From: JABMMZ01 sp044357345
GTDB lineage: Bacteria; Bacteroidota; Bacteroidia; NS11-12g; UBA955
Direction of reading: 5' to 3'
DNA: 56,540 nt
NCBI GenBank assembly: GCA_044357345.1
Contig: JBIKPR010000006.1
Location: 1-56,540, forward strand
Part shown: positions 32,153 to 39,949 of the stretch, piece after piece
How the letters are laid out: every line of letters begins with the position of its first letter
How positions within the stretch are numbered: the first letter of the stretch is position 1
Translations under genes and position numbers: made by a program
Notes under the pieces: generated by a model
The model's input: the letters and a program-made list of their open reading frames with translations, nothing else
What the model was told of the DNA's origin: nothing
The model's database searches: none

Positions 32153-32656
32153 TTAGTTGGTTTTCAATTTGATTGTGCTTCCTGCAGGATCAATTGGGTC
32201 AACATTTGGTTTAGCAGTTACTTCACATTTGAATTTCAATTCGTGTGTACCGCCGTTTGTAATGATTTTAACTGTTTTCTCATTGATGCCCATTTTGCCA
32301 TTGGTGTTAAACCCAACTTTAATGTTGCTGCTTTTTCCTGGCATAATTGGCTCTAGAGAATATGAAGGTGTGGTGCAACCACATTGAACTTCATGGCTCT
32401 TAATGATAACAGGTTCTTTGCCGATATTGGTGATTACAAATACAGTTTCTACTTGCTCTCCTTCAGTTGCTTTGCCAAAGTCGTGGAATGATCTATCAAA
32501 TTTTACATCGTATACTTTATCAGATAGAACAACTTTTGCTTTAGGAGCTTCTTTTTTAACAGCTTTAACTGCTTTTTTAGGTTTTTTAGGTGCTTGAAAT
32601 GCAGAGATTCCAATTACCAATAAAGCCGAAAGGCTTAGGATTGCGATTTTTTTCAT
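32153..32656 (-). CDS. DUF1573 protein, copy 3, lysine-rich linker
   Basis: A signal peptide (MKKIAILSLSALLVIGISAFQ) is followed by a Lys/Ala-rich linker of about 25 residues and a DUF1573 domain (FDRSFHDFGKATEGEQVETVF, VQCGCTTPSYSLEPIMPGKSS). Total length is 167. It starts 19 bases after copy 4 without a -7 element, so copies 4 and 3 are one transcript that ends at the hairpin at 32092. Confidence 0.87.
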   Translation of the reverse strand: MKKIAILSLSALLVIGISAFQAPKKPKKAVKAVKKEAPKAKVVLSDKVYDVKFDRSFHDFGKATEGEQVETVFVITNIGKEPVIIKSHEVQCGCTTPSYSLEPIMPGKSSNIKVGFNTNGKMGINEKTVKIITNGGTHELKFKCEVTAKPNVDPIDPAGSTIKLKTN

Positions 32657-32675
32657 GTTGTATATTCGGGTTTAA

Positions 32676-33278
32676 TTAAGAACTTTTTTTATCTGATGCT
32701 TTTTTGCTTTTAGGCTTGTCGGCATCTTTAGATTTGCTTTCCTCTTTATCTTTAGATGATTTATTGGATTTTTTTTCTGACTTTTTGCCTTTGGTTTCTC
32801 CTTTTTCTGATTTCATTTTGGCAAGATCAATTGAATCTTGTTTAATCTTCCAATCATCGTAGGCTGCAGGAACCATAACCATGCCTGAAATCGTTAAAGA
32901 ATTGACACCCTCTGAGGTTGTTACGGTAACGTTTTTTGAAAAGAAACCTTCGCTTGCAGCATTAAATGTTGCTGTGATTTGTGCAGTTTCACCAGGTTTG
33001 TATATGCCACCTTTCCAATTTGGAGTGGTGCAACCACAAGATGCTTGAACATTTACCAAAGTGATGTCTTTTGTTCCAATGTTTTTGAATTCGAAGGTAT
33101 AGCTAACTGGATTGTTTTGTTTAATATTTCCAAAGTCGTGAGACGTGACTTTAAATTGAATGAATTCTGGATTCATCGCAGCTGCAGGAGCTGCTTGAGG
33201 CACTGTACCTGGCAAGTCCTGTGCAAACATTGGCAAAGTAGCCAATGCTAAAAATGAGCTTAGTATTATTTTTTTCAT
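32676..33278 (-). CDS. DUF1573 protein, copy 4, with basic C-terminal tail
   Basis: This 200-residue protein has a signal peptide (MKKIILSSFLALATLPMFAQD) and a DUF1573 domain (FKVTSHDFGNIKQNNPVSYTF, ASCGCTTPNWKGGIYKPGET). A low-complexity C-terminal tail of about 45 residues follows, dominated by Lys, Ser, Glu and Asp. The tail may bind polyanions or cell-surface polymer; that is a guess. It leads the cluster and has an exact -7 element 19 bases upstream. Confidence 0.87.
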   Translation of the reverse strand: MKKIILSSFLALATLPMFAQDLPGTVPQAAPAAAMNPEFIQFKVTSHDFGNIKQNNPVSYTFEFKNIGTKDITLVNVQASCGCTTPNWKGGIYKPGETAQITATFNAASEGFFSKNVTVTTSEGVNSLTISGMVMVPAAYDDWKIKQDSIDLAKMKSEKGETKGKKSEKKSNKSSKDKEESKSKDADKPKSKKASDKKSS

Positions 33279-33297
33279 GTTATTTCTTTTTGATTTT

Positions 33298-33305
33298 CAA
33301 AACTA
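33298..33305 (-). promoter_or_regulatory. -7 promoter element for DUF1573 copies 4 and 3
   Basis: On the minus strand this reads TAGTTTTG, an exact TAnnTTTG, 19 bases before the ATG at 33278. Confidence 0.6.
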
Positions 33306-33381
33306 TTTCAAAAACTGTACCAATAATTGTTAATTTAATAGATTATGTATCTCGTGTTTAGACTTATCCAAAAAATGGCTG

Positions 33382-33389
33382 TAGATTTG
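33382..33389 (+). promoter_or_regulatory. -7 promoter element for rsmA-mgtE
   Basis: TAGATTTG is an exact TAnnTTTG ending five bases before the TTG start of rsmA, so the mRNA is probably leaderless. Confidence 0.6.
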
Positions 33390-33394
33390 AGGCG

Positions 33395-34168
33395 TTGAAA
33401 CATTTTGTAAAACCAAAAAAACATCTTGGACAGCATTTTTTAAATGACGTCAGTATTGCGGAGAAGGTTGCTTCTCTGTTTAATGGGGACGGATTGAATT
33501 TGCCTGTTTTAGAAATAGGTCCTGGAACAGGGGTGTTGACTCAGTATTTGTTGACAAATTTCAAAGAAGTTCGAGCCGTTGAATTGGACAGAGAATCAGT
33601 GGCTTTTCTCAAAGAAAATTTTGTACCCAAAGGTTTGAAGTTAATGGAGGGTGACTTTTTAGATGCGCGCAATGATGAGATGTTTTTCCCTGATGATGTA
33701 TTGATTTTGGGCAATTTCCCCTACAACATAAGCTCTCAGATTGTTTTTAAAGTGCTTGATAATATCTCAAAAGTTAAAGGTTTTGGGGGGATGTTTCAAA
33801 AAGAAGTCGCAGAACGTTTGGTGGCAGGACCAGGATCAAAAACCTATGGAATTCTGAGCGTTTTTTTAAATACATTTTATAAAACTTCATACGAGTTTAC
33901 CGTCGGTCCTGAGTTATTTACTCCGCCGCCTAAGGTGCAAACTGGCGTCATAAAGGCAACCCGAATTGATGGCTATGAATTGCCATGTTCACGTACCTTG
34001 TTTTTTGATGTCGTAAAAACAGCATTTAACCAAAGGCGTAAAACATTGAGAAACGCTTTACATAAATTTAATCTGCAAGAAACCCATGAATTTGCTAAAT
34101 TGCGGGCTGAACAATTAAGTCACGATGACTTTATTAAACTTACTCAGTTATTCGAACAATCGCAATGA
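33395..34168 (+). CDS. rsmA: 16S rRNA dimethyladenosine transferase
   Basis: RsmA (KsgA) dimethylates A1518 and A1519 near the 3' end of 16S rRNA. The 257-residue protein begins KPKKHLGQHFLND, the usual start, with TTG as the initiation codon. The SAM-binding motif is LEIGPGTGVLT (about residues 40-50), the catalytic motif is LGNFPYNIS (NLPY-like), and the C-terminal helical domain has FNQRRKTLRNAL. The stop overlaps mgtE by four bases. There is no earlier in-frame ATG. Confidence 0.95.
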   Translation: MKHFVKPKKHLGQHFLNDVSIAEKVASLFNGDGLNLPVLEIGPGTGVLTQYLLTNFKEVRAVELDRESVAFLKENFVPKGLKLMEGDFLDARNDEMFFPDDVLILGNFPYNISSQIVFKVLDNISKVKGFGGMFQKEVAERLVAGPGSKTYGILSVFLNTFYKTSYEFTVGPELFTPPPKVQTGVIKATRIDGYELPCSRTLFFDVVKTAFNQRRKTLRNALHKFNLQETHEFAKLRAEQLSHDDFIKLTQLFEQSQ

Positions 34169-35523
34169 GCAATCAAGTATCAGAAAAGCAACTGCTATTG
34201 CAGATTCTACCCCTGATTGAAAATCAGGAGGCTGAGGCTGTGCGCTTGCTTCTAGAAGCATACCGTCCTGAAGATATCGCCGATATTTTTTGGGATATTG
34301 AATTGGATGAAGCCAAGTTTATCATCAAGGTTGTTGGTCAGGAAGAAGCAGTTGAAATTATTCGTTCATTAGACGAGGAACTGCAAGAACGTTTTTTCAA
34401 AGGATATGCTGCAAAAGAGATTGCAGATGATGTGGTTTCTTTTTTAGATTCCGATGACTCGGTGGATATTTTGAATCTTCTACCAACAAGGAAGGCCGAA
34501 GAAGTTTTGTCCTATTTGGAAGACCAAGAGTACGCAAAGAACCTTGCTTCTATGTTGCATTATGATGATGACATTGCAGGTGGATTGATGGCAAAAGAAT
34601 TGGTTCAAGTAAAACACAATTGGACCGTTAGTCAATGTATTGAAGAAATTCGTCTACAAGCTGAAGAGGTTGATTCGGTCCACGCTGTCTATGTGGTGGA
34701 TGATAAAAATATACTTAAAGGTGTGGTGTCTTTGAAAGACATTGTTTTGTCAAAAGCACATACCTCGGTTATTGAGATAACCAATACTGAATTTATTGCC
34801 GTTAATGCGTATGCAACAGGCGAAGAGGTTGCGCGTTTGATGAACAAATACGATTTAATTACCATACCCGTAATTGATAGTATGAACCGCTTAATTGGGC
34901 GTATTACTATTGATGATGTGGTTGATTTTATCAAAGAAGAAGCAGACAAGGATTTCCAGTTGCAAGCGGGTTTGAGTGATAGCGTTGTGAGTGAGGACAA
35001 GGTTTTGATTTTATCAAAAGCGCGTTTGCCTTGGTTGATGGTTGGACTTATGGGTGGATTGGGAAGTTCTATGTTGGTTTCTAATTTTGAAACCGATATT
35101 TCTCATTTGCCTCAAATGGCTTTTTTTATGCCAGTGGTAGCTGCGATGGGCGGGAATGCCGGAGTGCAATCATCGGCTATCATTGTTCAAGGATTGGCGA
35201 ATAATACGCTGAAGAGTAAAAATATAATGCCGAAGTTGGCCAAAGAATTTACAGTATCATTAATCAATGGTTTGGTTTGTTCTGCTTTGTTATTGATGTT
35301 CAATTTGTTTATTGGACACCACTATGATTTAAGCATAGTTGTAAGTATAGCTTTGATAACTGTAATTATTTTTGCTTCATTATTAGGAACCATTACGCCG
35401 TTGATTTTAGAGAAATTTAAAATTGATCCAGCTTTGGCAACCGGGCCTTTTGTAACGACCATAAATGACATCATTGGTTTGACCGTTTATTTCTCCTTAG
35501 GAAGAATCTTACTTGGTGCTTAA
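34165..35523 (+). CDS. mgtE: Magnesium transporter MgtE
   Basis: MgtE is a gated Mg2+ channel of the inner membrane. The 452-residue protein has an acidic N-terminal superhelical domain (about 1-130), two CBS domains (about 135-255, with VDSVHAVYVVDDKN and ITIPVIDSMNRLIGRITIDDV), a connecting helix and five membrane helices from about 285. The membrane part has the family blocks GGNAGVQSSAIIVQGLA and FVTTINDIIGLTVYF. It overlaps rsmA by four bases. Confidence 0.95.
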   Translation: MSNQVSEKQLLLQILPLIENQEAEAVRLLLEAYRPEDIADIFWDIELDEAKFIIKVVGQEEAVEIIRSLDEELQERFFKGYAAKEIADDVVSFLDSDDSVDILNLLPTRKAEEVLSYLEDQEYAKNLASMLHYDDDIAGGLMAKELVQVKHNWTVSQCIEEIRLQAEEVDSVHAVYVVDDKNILKGVVSLKDIVLSKAHTSVIEITNTEFIAVNAYATGEEVARLMNKYDLITIPVIDSMNRLIGRITIDDVVDFIKEEADKDFQLQAGLSDSVVSEDKVLILSKARLPWLMVGLMGGLGSSMLVSNFETDISHLPQMAFFMPVVAAMGGNAGVQSSAIIVQGLANNTLKSKNIMPKLAKEFTVSLINGLVCSALLLMFNLFIGHHYDLSIVVSIALITVIIFASLLGTITPLILEKFKIDPALATGPFVTTINDIIGLTVYFSLGRILLGA

Positions 35524-35531
35524 TTTCATAT

Positions 35532-36803
35532 ATGAAGGCTGTTAGACCGCATAGCTTTAAAGGTATTATTCTCTGCTTCATCATTTGGATTCTATGTTTT
35601 TCACTTTATTTAATCAAAGGCAAAAAATGGCTTAGAGCTAGAGTTTTTGAAGAGAACCCAAGAACAATGGGATTTAAGGACATAATTTATTTTTCGTATA
35701 AATATTATTTCAAATCCCCTTTACTGGCCTGCAATGAAGAAGTAGAAAAACATTTCAAAGAAAAACCATTTATCAAGAATCAAATACTTGAACCATTGGC
35801 AACGGTTTCTATTGGTGGTGACTTAATGCCTTATGAAATGATACACGAGCAGTATACGCGTGAATTATGGAATGAGGTAGGAACTGAATTTTTTGGAAGT
35901 GATATTGTGTTTGCCAATTTGGAAACGCCCTTGCATGAGGGACTTAAAAACAATTTTGTACCCGAAGTGATGCTGTCTGACATGCATTTCAATACCGATG
36001 AAAAGACTTTTGAAATATTTAATGGGCAGGGTAAATACAAAGGTTTTGATGTCTTAAGTTTTGCTAATAACCATACCCTCGATCAAGGTTCAGAGGGAAT
36101 TGACAAGACAATAGAATTTTTAAATTCAAAAAATATAAAATCTGTTGGTGCTAAGATTAATAAAGAAGATAAAGATTTTCAAATTGTAGAAGTCAATGGT
36201 ATCAAAATTGGCTTTGTCGCATTTACGTATTCATTGAATCAGTTCTTGCCTGAAAAAGGTGAGAAATGGCGGGTGAATTACTTGCCTTTGAATACCAAAG
36301 ATTGTTCTATTGACATGATAGAGCAACAGGTAAGAGATTGCAGGGCTGCTGGGGCGGAATTCATCATTTGTTCGGTGCACGCCGGCAATGCGTATCAAGT
36401 TTATCCATCTGAGGTAACGGTTAATTTGTTCCAAAAAATATTTGAGACTTGTGGGGTAGATGTTATTGCAGGAGGGCATCCACACAATATGCAACCTTGG
36501 CGTTCGTATACCTTTAAAGACCCAAATACTGGGAAAGAAAAACAAGGTTTTGCGATTTACAGTTTGGGTGATTTTATTGCCTATGATATTTATACCTGGT
36601 GCCATGTAACAGCTTTTTTGAAATTAGAAATTGGAAAAAATATAAGTGGTGATTTGGTGTTTAATCCTATCGTAAAACCCTTGCTGATGTTAAGGGAAAA
36701 TAAGCACCTACGTTTGGTGTATGCGAAAGAATATTTTGAAAAAGCTAGGATGACAAGTGAATTGAAGGATATGAAAGTTTTATGTGATATTTGTGTTTCT
36801 TAA
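35532..36803 (+). CDS. CapA family (poly-gamma-glutamate capsule type) metallophosphatase
   Basis: The 423-residue protein has one N-terminal membrane anchor (about residues 10-28). The CapA metallophosphatase-like domain follows: SIGGDLMPYE, IVFANLETPL, SFANNHTLDQG, ICSVHAGNAY and GGHPHNMQPW, which hold the Asp, Asn and His metal ligands. CapA proteins are tied to capsule or surface polymer synthesis in Gram-positives; in Bacteroidota the role is unclear. No capB or capC homologue is nearby. It starts eight bases after mgtE and ends four bases before the PEBP gene. Confidence 0.88.
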   Translation: MKAVRPHSFKGIILCFIIWILCFSLYLIKGKKWLRARVFEENPRTMGFKDIIYFSYKYYFKSPLLACNEEVEKHFKEKPFIKNQILEPLATVSIGGDLMPYEMIHEQYTRELWNEVGTEFFGSDIVFANLETPLHEGLKNNFVPEVMLSDMHFNTDEKTFEIFNGQGKYKGFDVLSFANNHTLDQGSEGIDKTIEFLNSKNIKSVGAKINKEDKDFQIVEVNGIKIGFVAFTYSLNQFLPEKGEKWRVNYLPLNTKDCSIDMIEQQVRDCRAAGAEFIICSVHAGNAYQVYPSEVTVNLFQKIFETCGVDVIAGGHPHNMQPWRSYTFKDPNTGKEKQGFAIYSLGDFIAYDIYTWCHVTAFLKLEIGKNISGDLVFNPIVKPLLMLRENKHLRLVYAKEYFEKARMTSELKDMKVLCDICVS

Positions 36804-36806
36804 TTG

Positions 36807-37394
36807 ATGAATATGAAAAAAATATCGCTCATTTGTTTAGGATGCATCTTTAGTTTGGTTTTTTTTAATAATTGCAAAAAAGCACCAGGTTGTATTATGG
36901 AGCCTGCGCATTTTGTTTTATATACCAATTCATTTAAAGACACAATATCTTTTAAGTATTCATGTGGGAGTTCACAACAATTTCATCCTCAATTGTGGTG
37001 GAGTGGCATGGGAGGAAACCCAGATGGCAATCCACCTCCAGGAAGTTTTGTTATGATTATGGACGATCCCGATGCTATTCCCGTGGCGGGATATATTTGG
37101 AACCATTGGGTATTGTATGATATTCCGGGAAATGTCAGTGAGATTGAAGAAGGCGTTGACCGACTTGGTGTTTTTCCTGCAATCGTTAAAAGAGGAATTA
37201 ACAGTTTTGGTGATACCACCTATGGAGGACCTTGTCCACCGCCGGGTACTACGCACCGCTACCGGTTTAAATTGTATGCTATGAAGAATTCAGAATTGGG
37301 CATTGGACGCGCGGCAACAGTGGCACAAATACGCGCAGCCATGGCAAGTAATATTTTGGACAGCGCAGAAATGACTGCAGTCTTCAAGCGTTAA
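36807..37394 (+). CDS. YbhB/YbcL (PEBP-like) lipoprotein
   Basis: This 195-residue protein starts with a lipoprotein signal (hydrophobic ISLICLGCIFSLVFFNNC followed by KK). It carries the phosphatidylethanolamine-binding fold of the YbhB/YbcL group: SFVMIMDDPDAIP, WNHWVLYDIPG, YGGPCPPPGTTHRYRFKLYAM. The Asp-Asp-Pro and GPCPPPGxxHRY motifs that form the ligand pocket are intact. The ATG at 36807 follows the previous stop closely; 36813 is an alternative. The stop overlaps that of the converging thioredoxin gene. Confidence 0.88.
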   Translation: MNMKKISLICLGCIFSLVFFNNCKKAPGCIMEPAHFVLYTNSFKDTISFKYSCGSSQQFHPQLWWSGMGGNPDGNPPPGSFVMIMDDPDAIPVAGYIWNHWVLYDIPGNVSEIEEGVDRLGVFPAIVKRGINSFGDTTYGGPCPPPGTTHRYRFKLYAMKNSELGIGRAATVAQIRAAMASNILDSAEMTAVFKR

Positions 37395-37687
37395 TTAACA
37401 CTTGCAATAACTTTTTGCAAATCAGCCGCACTAAGAACCCCACTTTGTCTCCACTTCGATTGACCTTGTTTGAATACCATTAAGGTTGGTACACCTTGTA
37501 TGCGGTATTGTGCTGCAATTGCTGGATTCTTGTCTACGTCGATTTTTATAATGCGGACATTTTCTCCCATCTTAGATTTTAAGTCTTCCAAAATTGGTTT
37601 CATCATTTTACAGGGTCCACACCATTCGGCAAAAAAGTCAACCAATACAGGGGTTTCGCTTTGTATAATGTCGTTAAAATTACTCAT
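37391..37687 (-). CDS. Thioredoxin
   Basis: The 98-residue protein has the thioredoxin active site WCGPCKMMKP with Cys23 and Cys26, and the cis-Pro segment GVPTLMVFKQGQ. There is no signal peptide, so it is cytoplasmic. It lies 42 bases after the rhodanese gene, at the end of the persulfide dioxygenase operon, where it could reduce persulfides formed on the sulfurtransferases. No separate -7 element is obvious, which supports co-transcription. Confidence 0.93.
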   Translation of the reverse strand: MSNFNDIIQSETPVLVDFFAEWCGPCKMMKPILEDLKSKMGENVRIIKIDVDKNPAIAAQYRIQGVPTLMVFKQGQSKWRQSGVLSAADLQKVIASVN

Positions 37688-37729
37688 ATTTAAATTTTCT
37701 ATATTTTAAGTTGTTAATATAAGTGGGGT

Positions 37730-38023
37730 TTATGCAAAGCTGTTTTTATAAAAATTGACATTGGTCCATGATCCAGCATTGATGCAATCTACACCAAATA
37801 ATAGTAGGTACTGTTCGGCTTGAGCACTTCGTCCACCAGAGGCACAGCAAAGAATTACAGGGGCTTGAAGCTCCTTGATTTTGTCCATGTTAGATGGTAT
37901 TTCATTTAAGGGAATGTTGATGGAATTGATAACATGTGCACCCATGAATTCAGCAGGTGTTCTGACATCTACCACCGTTCCTTTCTTTTCTTTAATTAAA
38001 TCTTCTAAATTGTATTTCTGCAT
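37730..38023 (-). CDS. Single-domain rhodanese sulfurtransferase
   Basis: The 97-residue protein is one rhodanese domain with VDVRTPAEFMGAHV and the active-site loop Cys60-A-S-G-G-R-S (preceded by a second Cys59). It is cytoplasmic. It would carry sulfane sulfur between GSH persulfide or polysulfide and thiol acceptors. It lies four bases after the HMA gene in the persulfide dioxygenase operon. Confidence 0.93.
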   Translation of the reverse strand: MQKYNLEDLIKEKKGTVVDVRTPAEFMGAHVINSINIPLNEIPSNMDKIKELQAPVILCCASGGRSAQAEQYLLLFGVDCINAGSWTNVNFYKNSFA

Positions 38024-38027
38024 ATAT

Positions 38028-38324
38028 TTAACTGATTTTACCTACCATGCAACTGGCATAGCTGTTCATTTGTGTAAGCAAATCGTTGTGTTCACCAATT
38101 TCCGGGTAACCGATTTTTGCTAATTTTTCACTAAATTGTTTTGGGTCTATTGAGGCATCATGTTGAATGTCAATGCGCGCATTTTCTACATCCACTTTTA
38201 CCTCGTCAACACCTTCTATTTCACTTATTTTATTGTGAATGGTTTTAGCACAACCGCTGCATTTAAGGTTTGCAACGGTAAAGGTGCTATTGATTTTTTC
38301 TGTGTTTAGAATTGTGTTTTCCAT
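38028..38324 (-). CDS. Heavy-metal-associated (HMA) domain protein
   Basis: The 98-residue protein is a single ferredoxin-like HMA domain with the metal-binding LKCSGCAKTI (Cys22, Cys25) and the usual EGVDEVKVDVENARIDI strand pair. A short C-terminal extension adds SYASCMVGKI with another Cys. It resembles copper chaperones, but in this operon it may bind metal or persulfide released in sulfide metabolism. One base separates it from the dioxygenase gene. Confidence 0.9.
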   Translation of the reverse strand: MENTILNTEKINSTFTVANLKCSGCAKTIHNKISEIEGVDEVKVDVENARIDIQHDASIDPKQFSEKLAKIGYPEIGEHNDLLTQMNSYASCMVGKIS

Positions 38325-38325
38325 T

Positions 38326-39738
38326 TTAGTTTTTTGATTTTTGACAGGCGTTTGAAATCACTGGAACTGATGTTTTAGTGATGCCGGAAAATCCGCTTTC
38401 TACATCAACAAAATTACTCCAACCTCTAGATTTTAGAATTGATGCCGCTACCATGCTTCGATACCCACCGGCGCAATGCAGTATAAATGCTTTGTCTTTA
38501 GGGAATTCAGCGAGATGTTCGTTGATATAATCGAGTGGAATATTGATGGCATCTTTCACATGGTCAGCATTGAATTCATTTGCGTTTCTAACATCAATTA
38601 CGATGGGATTTTCTGCCAACTTAATTTCAAAAGCATCGGCTGCAATACGGTCTACTGCATCAATTTCTTTGCCTTCCTTTTTCCAGGCTTCAAAGCCGCC
38701 ATCTAAGTAAGCAATTGGATGGTCGTATCCCACACGAGCAAGTCTTGTTATGACTTCCTTTTCTCTATCTTTATCGGCAACAATTAATATTTCTTGTTTG
38801 ATATCCGGAATTAATGCACCAACCCAAGGGGCGAAGTTTCCATCTATTCCAATATTGATTGAATTGGGTATAAATCCTTTTGCAAAATCGTTGGCCTCAC
38901 GGGTGTCTAAAATTAAGGCAGAAGTTTCATTTGCCACAGCTTCAAATGCATTTGGACTTAATGCTTTCATTCCTCGTTCCATAATGTCATCAAAGCTATC
39001 ATAGCCTCTAATATTCATTAAAACATTTTTTGGGAAATATGCAGGTGGATTGGTCAATCCATCTAGTAATTCACTCATGAATTCATCTTTGCTCATATCG
39101 GCTCTTAAAGCGTAATTAACTTGCTTTTGATGTCCTAATGTATCAGTTGTTTCTTTGCTCATGTTTTTGCCACAAGCACTCCCTGCACCATGGTTGGGGT
39201 AGATAATTATATCGTCAGACAAAGTCATGATTTTATTGCGCAATGAATCGTATAGATGGGCTGCAAGTTTCTCGCTCGTTAATTCAGCGATAACATGTTG
39301 CGCCAAATCAGGACGACCAACATCACCAATAAATAATGTATCACCTGAAATTAAACCATGTTCTTTACCTGTTTCATCAATTACCAAGTAACAAGTGCTT
39401 TCCATGGTATGACCTGGAGTATGTATCACTTTAACTTGATAATCACCCACTTTAAAAATTTGATTGTCTGAGGCAACTACGGCGTCAAAACCAGGTTTGG
39501 CTGTTGGTCCATACACAATTTCTGCACCAGTTTTTTTAGCTAAATCGAGGTGACCAGAAACAAAGTCTGCGTGAAAATGTGTTTCAAAAACATATTTAAT
39601 TTTAGCATTGTCTTTGTTTGCTCTATCAATATATGGTTGAACTTCTCTTAGTGGGTCAAAGATTGCAGCTTCTCCATTGCTTTCTAAATAGTATGCAGCA
39701 TGTGCGATACAACCGGTATAAATTTGTTCTAATTTCAT
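38326..39738 (-). CDS. Persulfide dioxygenase-rhodanese fusion (MBL fold)
   Basis: This 470-residue protein has an N-terminal metallo-beta-lactamase domain of the ETHE1/persulfide dioxygenase group, with the iron site in THFHADFVSGH (His54, His56, Asp58, His63), HTPGHTMEST and SGDTLFIGDVGRPD. Two rhodanese domains follow. The first (about 265-355) lacks the active-site Cys. The second has Cys422 in HCAGGYRS. The enzyme oxidises glutathione persulfide to sulfite and passes sulfur on. It heads an operon with HMA, rhodanese and thioredoxin genes. A perfect CRP-type palindrome lies upstream. Confidence 0.93.
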   Translation of the reverse strand: MKLEQIYTGCIAHAAYYLESNGEAAIFDPLREVQPYIDRANKDNAKIKYVFETHFHADFVSGHLDLAKKTGAEIVYGPTAKPGFDAVVASDNQIFKVGDYQVKVIHTPGHTMESTCYLVIDETGKEHGLISGDTLFIGDVGRPDLAQHVIAELTSEKLAAHLYDSLRNKIMTLSDDIIIYPNHGAGSACGKNMSKETTDTLGHQKQVNYALRADMSKDEFMSELLDGLTNPPAYFPKNVLMNIRGYDSFDDIMERGMKALSPNAFEAVANETSALILDTREANDFAKGFIPNSINIGIDGNFAPWVGALIPDIKQEILIVADKDREKEVITRLARVGYDHPIAYLDGGFEAWKKEGKEIDAVDRIAADAFEIKLAENPIVIDVRNANEFNADHVKDAINIPLDYINEHLAEFPKDKAFILHCAGGYRSMVAASILKSRGWSNFVDVESGFSGITKTSVPVISNACQKSKN

Positions 39739-39759
39739 TTTATTGATGGTTTATTAATG

Positions 39760-39767
39760 CAAAATTA
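39760..39767 (-). promoter_or_regulatory. -7 promoter element for the persulfide dioxygenase operon
   Basis: On the minus strand this reads TAATTTTG, an exact TAnnTTTG, ending 21 bases before the ATG at 39738. Confidence 0.65.
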
Positions 39768-39788
39768 GAGCTAAACTAAATAATAAAA

Positions 39789-39804
39789 TGTGATATTGGT
39801 CACA
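39789..39804 (-). promoter_or_regulatory. Perfect CRP/FNR-type palindrome upstream of the persulfide dioxygenase operon
   Basis: TGTGA-TATTGG-TCACA is a perfect CRP-type palindrome. Its centre (39796.5) is 36.5 bases upstream of the last base of the -7 element at 39760, i.e. near -41.5 if transcription starts five bases beyond. The same spacing occurs at 26869-26913. Confidence 0.75.
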
Positions 39805-39899
39805 ATGGGATTGAGTAGGGTATAGGGTCTAGCGTTTAGGGTATAGTTTTAATTAAAATGCATCAAGATTTCGATTATCAACTATTAACCAATAATTCA

Positions 39900-39942
39900 T
39901 CCCGTACCGCGACGAAGCATAGCGGAGTCTCTGGTACCGGGA
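39900..39942. repeat. Palindromic repeat element
   Basis: TCCCGTACC (39900-39908) pairs with GGTACCGGGA (39933-39942) with a one-base bulge. The interior is GC-rich (CGACGAAGCATAGCGGAG) in an AT-rich gap. It resembles the dispersed CCCG..CGGG palindromes between genes in Bacteroidota and lies just after the WYL gene stop. Confidence 0.6.
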
Positions 39943-39949
39943 CAAATAA

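Noticed and set aside
37549..37569. Similarity between the tandem-repeat core (AATGCGGACATTCTCCC) and a stretch inside the thioredoxin gene (AATGCGGACATTTTCTCCC)
   Set aside because: The match is one short stretch with a two-base insertion inside a conserved coding region; chance is the simpler explanation.
38326..39738. Broken first rhodanese domain in the persulfide dioxygenase
   Set aside because: Loss of the Cys in the first of two rhodanese domains is a normal feature of this fusion family, with activity kept in the second (Cys422).
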